Below are positions 62,402 through 64,000 of a DNA stretch of 64,000 nucleotides, one piece after another; the stretch's first letter is position 1; every line of letters begins with the position of its first letter. This DNA is from Pseudohongiella nitratireducens. GTDB taxonomy: Bacteria > Pseudomonadota > Gammaproteobacteria > Pseudomonadales > Pseudohongiellaceae. Position numbers and translations under genes: made by a program. The notes under the pieces were generated by a model. The model saw only the letters and a list, made by a program, of their open reading frames with translations. It was not told where the DNA came from and searched no databases. Location of the stretch: NCBI RefSeq assembly GCF_001642735.1, contig NZ_LWHM01000021.1, forward strand, positions 62,001-126,000. Direction: 5' to 3'.

Positions 62402-63823
62402 TTGGGATCAGAGACGAAACGCAGCGGTTTTGCAGGGCTCTGGCTGGCTGAAACCCTCAGGGTGATCAATTCGGTTAACGCTGACTGGCTGAATCACAAG
62501 GCTGTCAGCCAGGTCAGGGCGGCAACACCCGATAACGCACCACAGACATTAGCAGTAAACTGGTCTCTGTCAGTCGCAGAGCGTGATGGGTTAGTTCAGG
62601 ATCAATTGCGCTGGCAGCGTCGTGCAGTGCTATTCCTGATGATTGGCATGCTGCTGTCATTGCTGGCCGGTTTCACCGGTGCGATAACGATGCTCGACAG
62701 CCAGCAAGGTGTCGTCAATATTCCCTGGTCCCTGTCGGCCATTCTCGGTATCCACTTTCTCATGCTGTTAATCTGGATAATCAGCTTGTTTATCCGGAGT
62801 GATGGTGCCTGGTCCGGACGGCTGTTGTTGAGCTTGCTGGCGCGCCTGCGTGGTCATCACGGCGCAGAACTGGCGCAAGGGTTCGTCACCTTGAGTCAGC
62901 GAAACAAGCTCATGCCCTGGTGGCTGGGCAGTGTCAGTCAGCTGGTGTGGCTGGCTGGATTGCTCGGCAGTGTGCTGGCGTTACTGACTGCCTTTTCCTT
63001 TCAATATTACTCGTTTAGCTGGGAGACTACGCTGTTGCCCGGCAGTGTGTTGCAATGGCTGCAGGAGTCACTGTCCTGGCTACCCCGAATACTCGGTGTG
63101 AGCAGTGATACATTGACCTTGGCGGACAACGGCACCGGTCTGGCAGATGAGGAACGGCGTGCCTGGGCAAGCTGGATGATTGTCGTCGTTATCATGTACG
63201 GTTTGCTGCCCCGCTTATTGGCCTTTGTCATCTGTTTGTTGGCGCTTACTTTGCGTGCACGCTTTGCCAAGCTTGATCTCAGCCATCCATACTGGCAAAG
63301 AGTGCTGGGGATTTGCCTGCCAACCGCCACTGGCGGTCGAATTACAGACCCTGCGCCCGATGCTTTGGTATCAGCTCGATTTGCCCAGCCTGAAGGGGTA
63401 TTTGATGGGCCGGATGCGGCCATTCGTTTTGAACTGGATGCTTCACAGACAAGCGAAGAGCTCAGATTATCTGCCGGGCAGATTCGTGAAGTGGATACCC
63501 GGGTAGAGCGGGAAGAGGAACTTCACTGGCTGAAAGCCACGCGTCCGAAAAAGCTGCTGATTCTTTGTGAGTCTGGCAATTCACCGGACCGCGGTACACT
63601 GCGCTGGTTAACCAGAGCGGGGGCATGTGCCGGCAAGTTGGGTATCTTCCTTATGCCGCCGCAAACTGGACAGCAAGACCGCCAGGTTATCTGGCGCCAG
63701 CTTTTGACCGAGGCTGAATTGCCAGAGGAACGAGTGATGACTGACTGGCATCAGGTTCGTCAGTGGTTGCAACCGGAAGCAGGTTCGTCCTCATGGCAGG
63801 AGGAGAGCCAGGGCAATGTCTGA
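62402..63823 (+). CDS. DUF2868 membrane protein
   Basis: Inner-membrane protein of 473 residues of the DUF2868 family, starting at a TTG behind AAGGA. Transmembrane segments are near residues 78-100, 115-135, 175-205 and 255-285, with a cytoplasmic C-terminal region carrying ATRPKKLLILCESGNSPDRGTLRWL near 380-405. DUF2868 proteins pair with a DUF3482 GTPase, and such a gene starts eight bases before its stop. The pair is widespread in proteobacteria with no agreed function. Confidence 0.88.
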   Translation: MGSETKRSGFAGLWLAETLRVINSVNADWLNHKAVSQVRAATPDNAPQTLAVNWSLSVAERDGLVQDQLRWQRRAVLFLMIGMLLSLLAGFTGAITMLDSQQGVVNIPWSLSAILGIHFLMLLIWIISLFIRSDGAWSGRLLLSLLARLRGHHGAELAQGFVTLSQRNKLMPWWLGSVSQLVWLAGLLGSVLALLTAFSFQYYSFSWETTLLPGSVLQWLQESLSWLPRILGVSSDTLTLADNGTGLADEERRAWASWMIVVVIMYGLLPRLLAFVICLLALTLRARFAKLDLSHPYWQRVLGICLPTATGGRITDPAPDALVSARFAQPEGVFDGPDAAIRFELDASQTSEELRLSAGQIREVDTRVEREEELHWLKATRPKKLLILCESGNSPDRGTLRWLTRAGACAGKLGIFLMPPQTGQQDRQVIWRQLLTEAELPEERVMTDWHQVRQWLQPEAGSSSWQEESQGNV

Positions 63824-64000
63824 ACCACACAAACACCAACAGCGCAGCGATGGCCAGAAAACACCCCTTCGATTGGCAATCGTGGGCCATACCAATACCG
63901 GGAAAACGTCTCTGATGCGGACCCTGACTCGGGATGCCAGATTTGGTGAGGTGGCTGATTTACCAGGGACAACACGGCATGTTGAATGCGCCCAGCTGTT
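63816..64000 (+). CDS. GTPase, DUF3482/Era-like type (5' part only)
   Basis: The frame runs off the end of the window after 61 residues. It begins MSEPHKHQQRSDGQ and has a P-loop VGHTNTGKTSLMRTL with the G1 motif GxxxxGKT at about residues 24-31, then the G3-related DLPGTT near residue 49. This matches the Era/TrmE-like GTPases that follow DUF2868 genes (DUF3482 C-terminus, not visible here). It overlaps the DUF2868 gene by eight bases with GGAG at a slightly long distance upstream, so the two are translationally linked. Confidence 0.85.
   Translation, partial: MSEPHKHQQRSDGQKTPLRLAIVGHTNTGKTSLMRTLTRDARFGEVADLPGTTRHVECAQL

Noticed and set aside
1-64000. tRNA, rRNA, CRISPR array, prophage or insertion sequence
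   Set aside because: Intergenic gaps were read for T-loop and clover patterns, regular spaced repeats and transposase or integrase motifs; none was found.

Overview
The window reads as a chromosomal segment of a free-living, probably marine or otherwise aquatic, gammaproteobacterium. The signs are a full set of LPS inner-core genes in Pseudomonas-like order directly behind glnE (waaF, waaC, waaG, a WaaP-type kinase and a NodU/CmcH-type carbamoyltransferase), hldE, an LpxL-type acyltransferase, kdkA and waaA, two TonB-dependent receptors, and a PQQ dehydrogenase with c-type cytochromes. Base composition is near half GC by eye and even throughout. I see no rRNA, tRNA, CRISPR array, phage or insertion sequence. 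Genus cannot be fixed from the window; an OMG-type or Pseudomonadales-like lineage is an inference.

Layout. 1-4.4 kb: a siderophore-type TonB receptor, a small membrane protein and a PepSY membrane protein (iron uptake). 4.3-7.4 kb: a periplasmic ligand-binding protein overlapping a TorS-like membrane diguanylate cyclase. 7.6-20.5 kb: a TAT-exported amidohydrolase, a DUF1761 protein, a flavin-reductase-like protein, lytic transglycosylase Slt, a secreted protein with eight 18-residue repeats, a secreted NHL propeller, an MCP, DUF2189 and DUF1295 membrane proteins, and the ABC-F ATPase Uup. 20.6-34.3 kb: glnE and the LPS core block, ending with lpxL and hldE. 34.3-40 kb: cytochrome c', a 168-bp inverted-repeat element, a diheme cytochrome, a PQQ dehydrogenase and a flavin monooxygenase divergent from it. 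40-42 kb: Kdo kinase and a glycosyltransferase. 42-49 kb: an alpha/beta hydrolase, a periplasmic tyrosine phosphatase with a large TonB receptor, and an overlapping pair consisting of a membrane-anchored PBP-like protein and a membrane protein with a likely winged-helix C-terminus. 49-64 kb: transaldolase, WrbA, SppA with an unknown membrane protein, aldo/keto reductase with an FAD oxidase, waaA, pepQ, dinB, tesB, a lipocalin-like protein, DUF2868, and the start of a DUF3482-type GTPase.

How the parts work together. The LPS genes build a heavily decorated core: Kdo transfer (waaA), heptose supply (hldE), heptose addition (waaC, waaF), first hexose (waaG), phosphorylation (a double-kinase WaaP fusion and KdkA), carbamoylation and late lipid A acylation (lpxL). 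Electrons from the PQQ dehydrogenase probably pass to the diheme cytochrome next to it. Two separate loci place a periplasmic ligand-binding protein in translational overlap with a membrane-embedded output protein, in one case a diguanylate cyclase and in the other a likely DNA-binding protein. The second is the best candidate for an undescribed system: it lies directly upstream of a TonB receptor/phosphatase unit, and the gap between them carries a 12-bp direct repeat spaced 21 bp, the pattern expected of a tandem winged-helix binding site.
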